Source of the DNA: Streptosporangium brasiliense
GTDB taxonomy: Bacteria; Actinomycetota; Actinomycetes; Streptosporangiales; Streptosporangiaceae
DNA: 64,000 nucleotides
Assembly: GCF_030811595.1 (NCBI RefSeq)
Contig: NZ_JAUSRB010000002.1
Location: forward strand, 186,001 to 250,000
Reading direction: 5' to 3'
In this document: positions 33,969-41,863 of the stretch, one piece after another
Layout: every line of letters starts with the position of its first letter
Numbering within the stretch: position 1 is the first letter of the stretch
Notes under the pieces: generated by a model
The model's input: the letters and a program-made list of their open reading frames with translations, nothing else
Database searches by the model: none
Told to the model about the DNA's origin: nothing
Made by a program: the position numbers and the translations under genes

Positions 33969-34711
33969 TGGCATTCCTTGAGATCACCGGGCTGCGCAAG
34001 AGCTACGGGGACCACGAGGTGCTGCGCGGCATCGACCTGTCGGTGGAGCAGCACGAGGTGATCTGCCTCATCGGGGCCTCGGGGAGTGGCAAGTCCACGC
34101 TCCTGCGCTGCATCAACGCCCTGGAGACGATCGACGGCGGCCAGGTCAGGCTCGACGGCGAGGTCGTCTCCGGCCCCGGGGTGGACGTCAACCTGCTCCG
34201 CCGCGACGTCGGAATGGTGTTCCAGAGCTACAACCTGTTCCCGCACATGAGCGTGCTCGACAACGTCACGCTCGCGCCGATCCGGCTCGGCGGCCTCTCC
34301 CGTGAAGAGGCCAGGAAGAGGGCGACGGCACTGCTGGAGCGTGTCGGCCTGGCGGACCGGGCCGGCGCCTTCCCCGACCGGCTCTCCGGCGGCCAGCAGC
34401 AGCGCGTGGCCATCGTGCGCACGCTCGCCATGGAACCCCGGGTCCTCCTCCTGGACGAGATCACCGCCGCGCTGGACCCCGAACTCGTCGCCGAGGTGCT
34501 CGGCATCGTCCGGCAGCTCGCCGCCGAGGGCATGACCATGCTGCTCGCCACCCACGAGATGAGCTTCGCCCGGGAGGTGGCCGACCGGGTCTGCTTCCTC
34601 CACCAGGGCAGCCTCCTGGAGCAGGGCCCACCCGAGCAGATCTTCACCGAACCCGTAGAGGAGCGCACCCGAATGTTCCTGAAGTCGATCATCGCGGCAG
34701 GCCGTCTGTGA
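33968..34711 (+). CDS. Amino-acid ABC transporter ATP-binding protein (GlnQ-like)
   Basis: This 247-residue ATPase has Walker A GASGSGKST, Q-loop MVFQSYNLFPHMSVLDNV, signature LSGGQQQRVAIVR and Walker B VLLLDEITAALDP, followed by the switch His in LATHEM. It belongs to the polar-amino-acid family (HisP/GlnQ). It is coupled to the permease gene (TGATG) and to the following amidotransferase (GTGA). The Walker B ends E-I-T-A-A-L-D, a small variation on the usual E-x-T-S-A-L-D. Confidence 0.95.
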   Translation: MAFLEITGLRKSYGDHEVLRGIDLSVEQHEVICLIGASGSGKSTLLRCINALETIDGGQVRLDGEVVSGPGVDVNLLRRDVGMVFQSYNLFPHMSVLDNVTLAPIRLGGLSREEARKRATALLERVGLADRAGAFPDRLSGGQQQRVAIVRTLAMEPRVLLLDEITAALDPELVAEVLGIVRQLAAEGMTMLLATHEMSFAREVADRVCFLHQGSLLEQGPPEQIFTEPVEERTRMFLKSIIAAGRL

Positions 34712-35445
34712 TTCTCGCGATCCAGCATGAGGACGGCACCGGACCCGGCCTGATCGGCGAGCGCATCGCGGCGGCCGGCGTCACGCTGGACCTCCGGTCC
34801 CCCTTCCGGGGCGACAGCCTGCCCCCGTCCCTCGACGGATACGAGGGGCTGCTCGTGCTCGGCGGCACCCCGGGCACCTACGACGTCGACCTCGCCCCCT
34901 GGCTGCCGCACGCCGGCGAGCTGCTGCGCGGAGCCGTACGCGACGAGGTGCCCACCCTCGGGGTCTGCCTCGGCGGCCAGTTGCTCGCCGCCGCCTGTGG
35001 CGGCGAGGTCGCGGTCGCCGCGCGTCCCCAGGTCGGGCTGTACGGCCTGCACGCCCATCCGGCCGCCGCCGACGACCCGCTCTTCGCCGCTCTCCCCGTG
35101 GACGCGCAGGCCGTCCAGTGGCACTGGGACGAGATCACGTCGCTGCCCCCGGGAGCCGTGCCCCTCCTGTGGGACGAGGACTTCCCCTTCCAGGCGTTCC
35201 GGCTGGGGCCGGCGGCGTGGGGCGTGCAGTTCCACCCCGAGGTGCTGCTCGATTCCGCCCGGGCGTGGGCGAAGGACGAGTCGGGCAGGCTCGCGCGGCT
35301 GGGAGTGGACGTGGCCGCGATGCTCGACCGGGTCGAGGCCGCCGAACCGTCCCTCCGGACGCTCTGGGGTGGCGTGGCCGACCGCTGGATCGACCTCGTC
35401 CGATCTCACCCGACCGTGCCGGGGGCGTCCGTCAGCGGGCCGTGA
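34708..35445 (+). CDS. Class I glutamine amidotransferase
   Basis: This 245-residue protein has the class I glutaminase triad: Cys in TLGVCLGGQLL and His in WGVQFHPEVL with a following Glu. It is a stand-alone GATase1 of the GMP-synthase-like group that includes gamma-glutamyl hydrolases. Its GTG overlaps the ATPase stop (GTGA), so it is part of the transporter operon. The likely role is hydrolysis of an imported gamma-glutamyl or amide compound to glutamate and an amine; the substrate is unknown. Confidence 0.88.
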   Translation: MILAIQHEDGTGPGLIGERIAAAGVTLDLRSPFRGDSLPPSLDGYEGLLVLGGTPGTYDVDLAPWLPHAGELLRGAVRDEVPTLGVCLGGQLLAAACGGEVAVAARPQVGLYGLHAHPAAADDPLFAALPVDAQAVQWHWDEITSLPPGAVPLLWDEDFPFQAFRLGPAAWGVQFHPEVLLDSARAWAKDESGRLARLGVDVAAMLDRVEAAEPSLRTLWGGVADRWIDLVRSHPTVPGASVSGP

Positions 35446-35462
35446 CGCGACGCGGTCGTCCG

Positions 35463-35900
35463 TCAGGCGGGCTGGTCCCAGATGCTGGGGGTGTCCGTCT
35501 CCTGACGCATGACCGCGGACCATTCGAGCGCCGAGCGCGCGTTCTCCAGATCGTCGGTGGCTATCACGATCCTCACGCCCCCGAAGGTGGTGTAGGCGAG
35601 GTCGATGTTGACGTTCGCGTCGGCGAGCTGCCTGGTCAGCTCGCCGAGCGTCCCGGGCCGATCCTCAAGGTCCACCACCAGCACCGGTCGCTCGTCCGCG
35701 ATCCCCATCCCGGCGCCTTCGAGCACCTCCCGGCACCTGTCGGCGACCGCGTCATCGACGAGCACATGGACGATGCCCTTGCCCTCCCCGGTGAAGGCCG
35801 CGAGGCCCTTGATGTTCACGCCGGACTCGCCGGTGACCTCCCCCAAGCGGGCCAGCTCACCCGGCTGATCGCTAAGAATGACAGCTATATCCGTAGGCAT
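35463..35900 (-). CDS. ACT-domain protein (two ACT units)
   Basis: This 145-residue cytoplasmic protein has two ACT-like units: IAVILSDQPGELARLGEVTG and LVVDLEDRPGTLGELTRQLA, each starting with the strand-loop-helix that binds small ligands. It has no catalytic domain, so it is a stand-alone sensor or regulator, probably of amino acids. It is convergent with the amidotransferase gene, 17 bases away. ATG 35900 is clear. Confidence 0.85.
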   Translation of the reverse strand: MPTDIAVILSDQPGELARLGEVTGESGVNIKGLAAFTGEGKGIVHVLVDDAVADRCREVLEGAGMGIADERPVLVVDLEDRPGTLGELTRQLADANVNIDLAYTTFGGVRIVIATDDLENARSALEWSAVMRQETDTPSIWDQPA

Positions 35901-35941
35901 CGCCCATCAATCTTCCCATTAAGCGATAAAACCGACAATCC

Positions 35942-35988
35942 GCCCCCCTGGTGCGGTGACCACACACCTTCACCAGGTCGGGGGGTTT
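35942..35988 (-). terminator. Hairpin in the gap 35901-36176
   Basis: CCCCCCTGGTG and CACCAGGTCGGGGGG form an imperfect stem (two unpaired bases) around a 17-base loop. It lies downstream of the minus-strand membrane-protein gene and may be its terminator. Otherwise the 276-bp gap holds no supported gene. Confidence 0.5.
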
Positions 35989-36176
35989 CTCGGGCACCGG
36001 CATGGCGGGTGCCGACGCGGGCGCGCCCGGCGCCCCTGAACGGCGCGCCCTGGCGGAAGAGTTCCCGGTCACCGCACCAAACCCTGCTCGGCGTCCAGGG
36101 CACACCGACCTGCGACTGGACCGCGAGCGGGCTTCGGTGCTGCGGGTCCTGCCGTTGCAACAGTCTCCGCCGGCCG

Positions 36177-36842
36177 TCAAGCGCTCACGGCCGGGGCCGG
36201 AGCCTGAGCCGTTCCCGGCAGGAGCAGCCGGTCGGCGAGGGCAGCCAGGCAGAGCGCCCAGACACTCCAGGCCACGTATCCGGCGAAGTTGACCAGATCC
36301 GCGCCGGGCAGCTTGAGCGGCACCAGCAGCCCGGCCAGGATGGCCAGCGCCGCGCCGGCGCCCAGCGCCCTGAACCAGCGCAGCGGCGCGGGCAGGGCCG
36401 CCAGGAGCAGGAGGGTCCAGGCGGCGGTGAACAGGTAGCCGAGAGTTTCGCCGACCCCGGTGCCGAGATAGCCGTGCAGGACGGCGAAGACGGTCTCGGC
36501 CGTCGCCCGATCGCTCGCGTGGGCCAGTGCGGGCACCGCGAACGGCCAGCGGATCAGGCCGATGATCTGGACCAGCCCGGCCAGCACCCCGGCCTGCGTC
36601 GCCAGCGCGGCGACCGGCCGGTCCGGCAGGCGGCGGCCGAGCAGCACCGCGACCGGGATCAGCGAGCCGGCGCCGAGCGCCAGCAGCAGGAACCAGGCGG
36701 AGACGGCTGTCTGGTCGGCGGCGAACCTGGCCAGGACCGTCGCGGGCGGCTCGGCGAGCACGTCCGGATAGCCGAAGACGGCGCCCAGGCCGATGAAGGC
36801 CGCGTTGGCCGCGATCACGCCCAGGGCGAGGATCGATCTCAT
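36177..36842 (-). CDS. DUF4386-like membrane protein
   Basis: This 221-residue inner-membrane protein has about six hydrophobic segments, for example ILALGVIAANAAFIGLGAVF, AWFLLLALGAGSLIPVAVLL and VWALCLAALADRLLLP. The FGYPDVLAEPPATVLARF loop after the first helix matches the DUF4386 pattern. ATG 36842 follows AAGGAG. The gene is divergent from a TetR gene and separated from it by a perfect 40-bp palindrome, so it is almost certainly the TetR target. The physiological role is not known. Confidence 0.75.
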   Translation of the reverse strand: MRSILALGVIAANAAFIGLGAVFGYPDVLAEPPATVLARFAADQTAVSAWFLLLALGAGSLIPVAVLLGRRLPDRPVAALATQAGVLAGLVQIIGLIRWPFAVPALAHASDRATAETVFAVLHGYLGTGVGETLGYLFTAAWTLLLLAALPAPLRWFRALGAGAALAILAGLLVPLKLPGADLVNFAGYVAWSVWALCLAALADRLLLPGTAQAPAPAVSA

Positions 36843-36852
36843 GGGACTCCTT

Positions 36853-36892
36853 AACTCTGAACGGTGTTTAATATTAAACACCGTTCAGAGTT
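36853..36892. promoter_or_regulatory. Perfect 40-bp palindromic operator
   Basis: The left arm AACTCTGAACGGTGTTTAAT (36853-36872) is exactly complementary to the right arm (36873-36892), with no spacer. The AT-rich centre TTTAATATTAAA may supply overlapping -10 elements for both divergent genes. It begins 11 bases upstream of the membrane-protein ATG and ends 24 bases before the TetR GTG. Confidence 0.9.
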
Positions 36893-36916
36893 TCTTGGGA
36901 AGACTAGAGTTTCCCC

Positions 36917-37564
36917 GTGAAGAGAGGACCTCAGCGCTCGGTCGATCCGCGAGCCGTCCTGGACGCGGCCCTGGAGCTGGTCGACGGCGGAGGGCTGACC
37001 ATGCGGGCGCTGGCCGCGCGGGTGGGCCTGACTCCCGGCGCGCTCTACACCTACTTCCCCGACCGGGCCGCCATCATGAACGCGCTGACCGACCGGCTGC
37101 TCGCCGAGGCCGACCTGGGTGTGCTGGAGGACCGCGCCAGGCCGCCGCACCAGCGGATCGAAGACTTCGCACTGGCGTTGCGCGAAGTGCTGCTGTGCCA
37201 CCCGGCGGCGGTGCCCGCGATCCTCGGCGCCGCCTACAGCGGGCCGGTCGCGCTGCGGGTCGGTGAGAGCATGCTCGGCGTGCTGCCGGACCCGCGCGCC
37301 TGCTACGCCGTGATGGTCTACGTGCTGGGCTCCATCGCCCTGGAGGCGGCCGAGCTGGTGGGCGCGGGAGGCAAGGACGGCAAGGGGGCGGAGGCGCGGG
37401 GCGCCCTCCCCTCCGAGGCCGAGCGGATCGCCGCGCGCCGGGCCACCCTCGCCGTCGATCCCGACGTCTTCCCCCGCACCCACGCCGCGGCCGACGCCAT
37501 CGCCGCCTACATCTCGACCGACCAGTTCCGCTGGGGCCTGCGCCGCCTCCTGGCAGGTATGTAA
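36917..37564 (+). CDS. TetR/AcrR family transcriptional regulator
   Basis: This 215-residue repressor has an HTH LTMRALAARVGLTPGALYTY followed by FPDRAAIMNALTDRLLAE. The C-terminal half is a TetR_C_1-like domain (DQFRWGLRRLLAGM end). GTG 36917 is the first codon and is in register with the usual N-terminal RSVDPRAVLDAALELVD. It is predicted to bind the 40-bp palindrome just upstream and control both itself and the divergent membrane protein. The ligand is unknown. Confidence 0.93.
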   Translation: MKRGPQRSVDPRAVLDAALELVDGGGLTMRALAARVGLTPGALYTYFPDRAAIMNALTDRLLAEADLGVLEDRARPPHQRIEDFALALREVLLCHPAAVPAILGAAYSGPVALRVGESMLGVLPDPRACYAVMVYVLGSIALEAAELVGAGGKDGKGAEARGALPSEAERIAARRATLAVDPDVFPRTHAAADAIAAYISTDQFRWGLRRLLAGM

Positions 37565-37586
37565 CGGCACCGCTCCCTCGGAACTC

Positions 37587-38699
37587 CTATCCCTCGGTCA
37601 GGCGGCCCAGGCGCTCGGTGGCCTCGATGTACTCCTCGACCATCGTGAAGACCACGTCCTTGGCCGACCTCACCTGGTTCATGGTCCCGATGATCTGACC
37701 GGCGGGGAAGGTGGCCAGCTCGGCGGCGTCGGAGCGGCCGATCCGGCGCAGGGCGTCGGAGACCAGCATGAACTGCAGCGGCATCGGCAGGGTGCCCGGC
37801 GACTCGGCGGACTCCCAGGCGTCGGTCCACTCGTTCTTCAGCAGCCGGGCGGGCTTGCCCGTCCACGACCGGGAGCGCACGGTGTCGCGGGAGGTGGCCT
37901 CCAGGATGCGCCGCCTGGCCATCTCGGGGGTGTCGGCCTCCTCGACGGTCAGCCAGATGGACCCGGTCCACACGCCCTCGGCGCCGAGCGCCATGCCCGC
38001 CGCCATCTGGCGCCCGTCGCCGATGCCTCCGGCGGCCAGCACCGGCACGTCCACGGCGTCCACGACCTGCGGGATGAGCACCATCGTGGAGATCTCACCG
38101 GTGTGCCCACCCGCCTCGGTGCCCTGGGCGACGACGATGTCCACGCCGACCTCGACCTGTTTGACCGCGTGGCGGGGGGTGGAGGCCAGCGCCGCCACCT
38201 TCACCCCTTCGGCATGCGCCTGCTCGACCACGTCGGCGGGCGGCGGGCCGAGGGCGTTGGCCAGCAGCGCGATCGGGTGCCTCAGCGCCACCTCGACCTG
38301 CGGCCGGGCGGTGGCGTCGGTCCAGCCGAGCAGGACCTTGCCGGCGTCGGAGCCGGACAGCTCCGCGACGCCGTGCGCGGCCAGCAGGCCGTCGACGAAC
38401 GCGCGGTGGCCGTGGGGGATCATCCCCTGGAGCCGTTCCACCAGGTCCTCGGAGGAGTCGGCGCCCAGCTCGGCCCCCGCGTAGGAGGCGGGCATGACCA
38501 CGTCGACGCCGTACGGCCTGCCGTCGACGTGGTCGTCGATCCACTTGAGCTCCGTCTCGAGCTCTTCCGGGGTGAAGTAGAGGGCGCCGAGCACGCCCAT
38601 CCCGCCGGCGCGGCTGACCGCGGCGACGACGTCCCGGCAGTGGCTGAACGCGAAGATCGGAAGCTCGATGCCGAGCATGTCCGTGACACGTGTCCGCAT
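37587..38699 (-). CDS. Nitronate monooxygenase / 2-nitropropane dioxygenase family protein
   Basis: This 370-residue FMN-dependent TIM-barrel enzyme has the N-terminal GIELPIFAFSHCRDVVAAVS, VAQGTEAGGHTGEISTMVLI (FMN phosphate region) and PVLAAGGIGDGRQMAAGMALGA. The family includes nitronate monooxygenases and IpdC, an enzyme of cholesterol ring catabolism; this length is closer to mycobacterial paralogs such as Rv1533/Rv1894c. A KstR-consensus site 31 bases upstream of the start hints at a steroid-linked role, but the assignment is open. Confidence 0.88.
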   Translation of the reverse strand: MRTRVTDMLGIELPIFAFSHCRDVVAAVSRAGGMGVLGALYFTPEELETELKWIDDHVDGRPYGVDVVMPASYAGAELGADSSEDLVERLQGMIPHGHRAFVDGLLAAHGVAELSGSDAGKVLLGWTDATARPQVEVALRHPIALLANALGPPPADVVEQAHAEGVKVAALASTPRHAVKQVEVGVDIVVAQGTEAGGHTGEISTMVLIPQVVDAVDVPVLAAGGIGDGRQMAAGMALGAEGVWTGSIWLTVEEADTPEMARRRILEATSRDTVRSRSWTGKPARLLKNEWTDAWESAESPGTLPMPLQFMLVSDALRRIGRSDAAELATFPAGQIIGTMNQVRSAKDVVFTMVEEYIEATERLGRLTEG

Positions 38700-38729
38700 G
38701 CGCCCACGGTACGGTCACACCCAGCTAAC

Positions 38730-38752
38730 TGCAACGCGTTCTAGTCTAGAAC
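38730..38752. promoter_or_regulatory. KstR-consensus site with overlapping palindrome
   Basis: TGCAACGCGTTCTA (38730-38743) fits the published KstR consensus TnnAACnnGTTnnA at all fixed bases. It overlaps GTTCTAG-T-CTAGAAC (38738-38752), a perfect 7-bp inverted repeat. It sits just upstream of the nitronate-monooxygenase-family gene. Confidence 0.55.
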
Positions 38753-38814
38753 CTTCCGTCGGTACCGCCGGAGAGGCCGTCGGCACCACCGGGGAGCCTC
38801 GTCGAGAACATGTT

Positions 38815-39558
38815 TCAGCGGGGCATCCTGCGCCAGATCGCGCGGGGCAGCACGCGCATCACCGCGAAGACCGCCCGCAGCCTGCCGGGCACCCACACGA
38901 CCTCGGCACCCGAGCGCAGCCCGTCGATCACCGCGTCGGCGACCTGGCCCGGCGTGGAGGACATCGGCGCCGGGGACATGCCCTCGGTCATCCTGCCGAT
39001 CACGAAGCCGGGCCGGACCACCATCACCCGGGCGCCCGAACCGTGCAGCGCGTCGCCCAGCCCCTGCGCGAAGCCGTCCAGGCCCGCCTTGGCCGAGCCG
39101 TACACGAAGTTGGCCCGGCGCACCCGCACCCCGGCCACCGAGGAGAGGACCACCAGCGTGCCGTGGCCCTGCTCGCGCAACCGGCGGGCGGCGAAGAGCC
39201 CGGCGGACACGTGCCCGCCGTAGTTGACGGCGACGGCCCTGGCGGCGGCCACCGGATCGGCGTCGTAGGCCGCCTGGCTGCCCAGCACCCCGAAGGCGGG
39301 GATCACCACGTCGAGGTCGCCGACCAGTTCCGCGGCGGCCTCGATCACCTCACCGTGCGTCTCGGGGCGGGAGGCGTCGAAGTCCAGCAGGTGCACCTCG
39401 GCGGCGCCGATCACCGGGGGCGTGTCACCGGCGTCACGGGCGGCGAGCACGACCCGGCGGGCGCCGTCGCGGACCAGCCGCTCGACGATCGCCAGCCCGA
39501 TCTCACTGCGCCCGCCCAGCAGCAGCACCGTGTCCACCGCGCCCAGGGCGTTCCTCAT
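38815..39558 (-). CDS. dprE2: Decaprenylphosphoryl-keto-ribose reductase DprE2 (SDR)
   Basis: This 247-residue SDR starts at ATG 39558 behind GGAGG. It shows TVLLLGGRSEIGLAIVERLV (nucleotide binding), NYGGHVSAG and the catalytic YGSAKAGLDGF. With DprE1 it converts decaprenylphosphoryl ribose to the arabinose donor DPA; DprE2 reduces the 2-keto intermediate using NADH. Identity is supported by the adjacent dprE1 and UbiA-type synthase genes on the same strand. The frame also stays open upstream into dprE1 but the start is clear. Confidence 0.88.
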   Translation of the reverse strand: MRNALGAVDTVLLLGGRSEIGLAIVERLVRDGARRVVLAARDAGDTPPVIGAAEVHLLDFDASRPETHGEVIEAAAELVGDLDVVIPAFGVLGSQAAYDADPVAAARAVAVNYGGHVSAGLFAARRLREQGHGTLVVLSSVAGVRVRRANFVYGSAKAGLDGFAQGLGDALHGSGARVMVVRPGFVIGRMTEGMSPAPMSSTPGQVADAVIDGLRSGAEVVWVPGRLRAVFAVMRVLPRAIWRRMPR

Positions 39559-39607
39559 CGGGCAAGCCTCCCAGCGAGCTCCACAGGCCCGCACCGCACA
39601 GCCGGCC

Positions 39608-40933
39608 TCACAGCAGGAGCCTCCTCGCCAGGTCGGAGCGGAACACCCCGCCGGGGTCGGCCCCCTCGCGGACCTTACGCCACTCCCCCAGCCGCGGATA
39701 CATCGCGGCCGCCGTCTCGGCCGACATCCGCGAGTCCTTGGCCAGGTAGACGCGCCCACCCGCCTCGGCGACCCAGCCGTCGAACTCCCTCAGCAGCGCG
39801 GCCAGCCCGGCGCGGCCCGCCGGGATGTCCAGGGCGAGCGTCCAGCCGGGGATCGGGAACGACAGCATCCCCGGCGTGCCGGGGCCGAACCGCTTGAGCA
39901 CGGTGAGGAAGGAGACCACGCCCTCGGCCGACAGCCGGGAGACGATCCGCCGCAGCGTCGCCTCCGCACCGGCCGGCACCACGAACTGGTACTGGACGAA
40001 GCCGCGCGGGCCGTAGACCCGGTTCCAGCCGTCCACCGAGTCCAGCGGGTGGAAGAACGGCGCGAGCCCCTGCAGGAGGCCGGTCGCGGGACGCGCCCTG
40101 CGGTACCAGGCCTCGTTGAACGCCCGCACGGTCACCGGGTTGAGCAGGCCGCCGGGCGCCCAGGGCGGCGCCTTCAGCCGGGCGGCGGGCGCGAACGCCA
40201 GCGGGTCGGCGCCGCGCGGCAGCTCCTCGCGGCCCGCGTGGTCGCCCCGGGTGAGCACGCTGCGGCCCATCCGGCCGCCGGAGGCCAGCAGGTCGATCCA
40301 GGCGACCGTGTAGCGGTAGCGGTCGTCGGTGGCGGTCATCGTCTCCAGCGTGTGGTCCAGGTCGCGGGTGCGCTCGACGTCCACCCGCATGCGCGAGGTC
40401 TCGATCGGGACGCACCGGAAGACCGCCTCGGTGATCACGCCGGTGAGCCCCATCCCACCGACCGTGGCCCAGAACAGGTCGTCGTCCGGCGTGAGGGTAC
40501 GGCCGGCGCCGTCGGCCGTGACCAGGGTGAGGGAGCGCAGGTGGGCGCCGAAGGAGGAGTCGGCGTGGTGGTTCTTGCCGTGCACGTCGGCCGCCACGGC
40601 CCCGCCGACCGTCACGTGCCGGGTGCCCGGCGTGACCGGGACGAACCAGCCCCGGGGCACCAGGGCGGTCATCAGGTCGTGCAGGCTCAGCCCGGCGGCC
40701 GCGGTGACCAGGCCGGTGGTCTCGTCGATGGACCACGAGGTCAGCGCGGTGCAGTCGAGGACCAGCCCCCCGGCGTTCTGCGCCGCGTCGCCGTAGGAGC
40801 GGCCGAGTCCCCGGGCGGCGACGCCCCGGCCGGGGGCCCGCCGTACCAGCTCGGCGACCTCCCTCGCGGAACGGGGGCGGGCCAGGCGCGCGGGGGTCGG
40901 TGCGGTACGGCCCCAGCCGGTCAGGAAGGTCAT
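39608..40933 (-). CDS. dprE1: Decaprenylphosphoryl-ribose 2'-oxidase DprE1
   Basis: This 441-residue FAD enzyme of the VAO family has ARGLGRSYGDAAQNAGGLVL (FAD loop), TPGTRHVTVGGAVAADVHGK (FAD-binding, conserved HGKNHH) and the C-terminal VYLAKDSRMSAE with the active-site lysine (equivalent of M. tuberculosis Lys418). It oxidises decaprenylphosphoryl ribose. The segment PGWTLALDIP corresponds to PGWNICVDFP of the mycobacterial enzyme, so the benzothiazinone-reactive Cys387 is Ala367 here. ATG 40933 overlaps the stop of the UbiA gene (ATGA). Confidence 0.95.
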   Translation of the reverse strand: MTFLTGWGRTAPTPARLARPRSAREVAELVRRAPGRGVAARGLGRSYGDAAQNAGGLVLDCTALTSWSIDETTGLVTAAAGLSLHDLMTALVPRGWFVPVTPGTRHVTVGGAVAADVHGKNHHADSSFGAHLRSLTLVTADGAGRTLTPDDDLFWATVGGMGLTGVITEAVFRCVPIETSRMRVDVERTRDLDHTLETMTATDDRYRYTVAWIDLLASGGRMGRSVLTRGDHAGREELPRGADPLAFAPAARLKAPPWAPGGLLNPVTVRAFNEAWYRRARPATGLLQGLAPFFHPLDSVDGWNRVYGPRGFVQYQFVVPAGAEATLRRIVSRLSAEGVVSFLTVLKRFGPGTPGMLSFPIPGWTLALDIPAGRAGLAALLREFDGWVAEAGGRVYLAKDSRMSAETAAAMYPRLGEWRKVREGADPGGVFRSDLARRLLL

Positions 40934-41853
40934 GGCAGATAGATCCCGAGGGCGAGCGAGACGAGCAGGAGTGCGACGAACGCCTGGATGTGCCGGTCGC
41001 GCAGGGCGAGCTCCTCGGGCTCCTCCCCCGCTCCCCGGTCCACCAGCAGGTTGTGCCGTAGGACCATGAGCACGAAGGGGACGATGCTGATCCCGTGGAA
41101 CGGCCCCGGGTGGTCGCTGAGCGCCCACAGGCAGTAGGTCACGATCATGGCGCCGGAGGACATCATACGGACGCCCGCCAGGTATCCGGGAGTGTAGGCG
41201 GCCAGGATGGCCCGCGTGGAGCCGCCGTCGGAGGCGCGCAGCTCGGCCTCGCGCTTGCCGGCCACGAGCTGGAGCGAGCCGAGCGAGACCACCACGAGGA
41301 ACCAGCGCGTCACCGGCACGTCCACGGCGACCGCCCCGGCGTAGGCGCGGACCACGTGACAGGCCGCGACCGCCACCAGGTCCACCACCTCCCGGTGCTT
41401 GAGCCAGTAGGTGTAGGAGAAGGTCAGCACCAGGTATCCGGCGACCACGGCCGGGAGCCGCCAGCCGCCGGACAGCGCGGCGACCGCCGGGGCCAGCGCC
41501 ACGAGCAGGACCCCGGCGGCCCGCGCGAGCCGTACCGGGACCAGGCCGGCCGCGACCGGGCGGTGCCGCTTGCGCGGGTGCCGACGGTCGGCCTCGACGT
41601 CGGCGGCGTCGTTGAGCAGGTAGGTGCCGCTCGCGGCCACGCAGAACGCCGCGAAGGCGATCAGCGAGCCCAGCAGCCCCTGACCGGTCACCAGCACCCC
41701 GGCCGCCGCCGGGGCCGCGAAGACCAGGACGTTCTTCAACCACTGGCGCGGCCGGCAGGCCCGGACGAGAGCGGCGGGCGAGAAGCCGCGGGCAGCACGC
41801 GCGACCACCGGCGGGTCCGCCGGCGGCCGCGCGACCACCGTTTCCTCGTTCAT
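40930..41853 (-). CDS. ubiA: Decaprenyl-phosphate phosphoribosyltransferase (UbiA family)
   Basis: This 307-residue polytopic membrane enzyme has the Mg-diphosphate motif LNDAADVEADRRHPRKRHRP (NDxxDxxxD) and the second region SYTYWLKHREVVDLVAVAA. It transfers phosphoribose from PRPP to decaprenyl phosphate, the entry into the arabinose-donor pathway (Rv3806c type). The order UbiA-DprE1-DprE2 on one strand with 4-bp overlap makes a complete DPA module after the phosphatase step. ATG 41853 lies 11 bases after the DUF3068 stop. Confidence 0.93.
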   Translation of the reverse strand: MNEETVVARPPADPPVVARAARGFSPAALVRACRPRQWLKNVLVFAAPAAAGVLVTGQGLLGSLIAFAAFCVAASGTYLLNDAADVEADRRHPRKRHRPVAAGLVPVRLARAAGVLLVALAPAVAALSGGWRLPAVVAGYLVLTFSYTYWLKHREVVDLVAVAACHVVRAYAGAVAVDVPVTRWFLVVVSLGSLQLVAGKREAELRASDGGSTRAILAAYTPGYLAGVRMMSSGAMIVTYCLWALSDHPGPFHGISIVPFVLMVLRHNLLVDRGAGEEPEELALRDRHIQAFVALLLVSLALGIYLP

Positions 41854-41863
41854 CCCCGGCTTG

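Noticed and set aside
35118..36854. 578-codon plus-strand frame from the amidotransferase into the DUF4386 region
   Set aside because: It changes from one shadow to another across an intergenic gap and lacks any recognisable domain.
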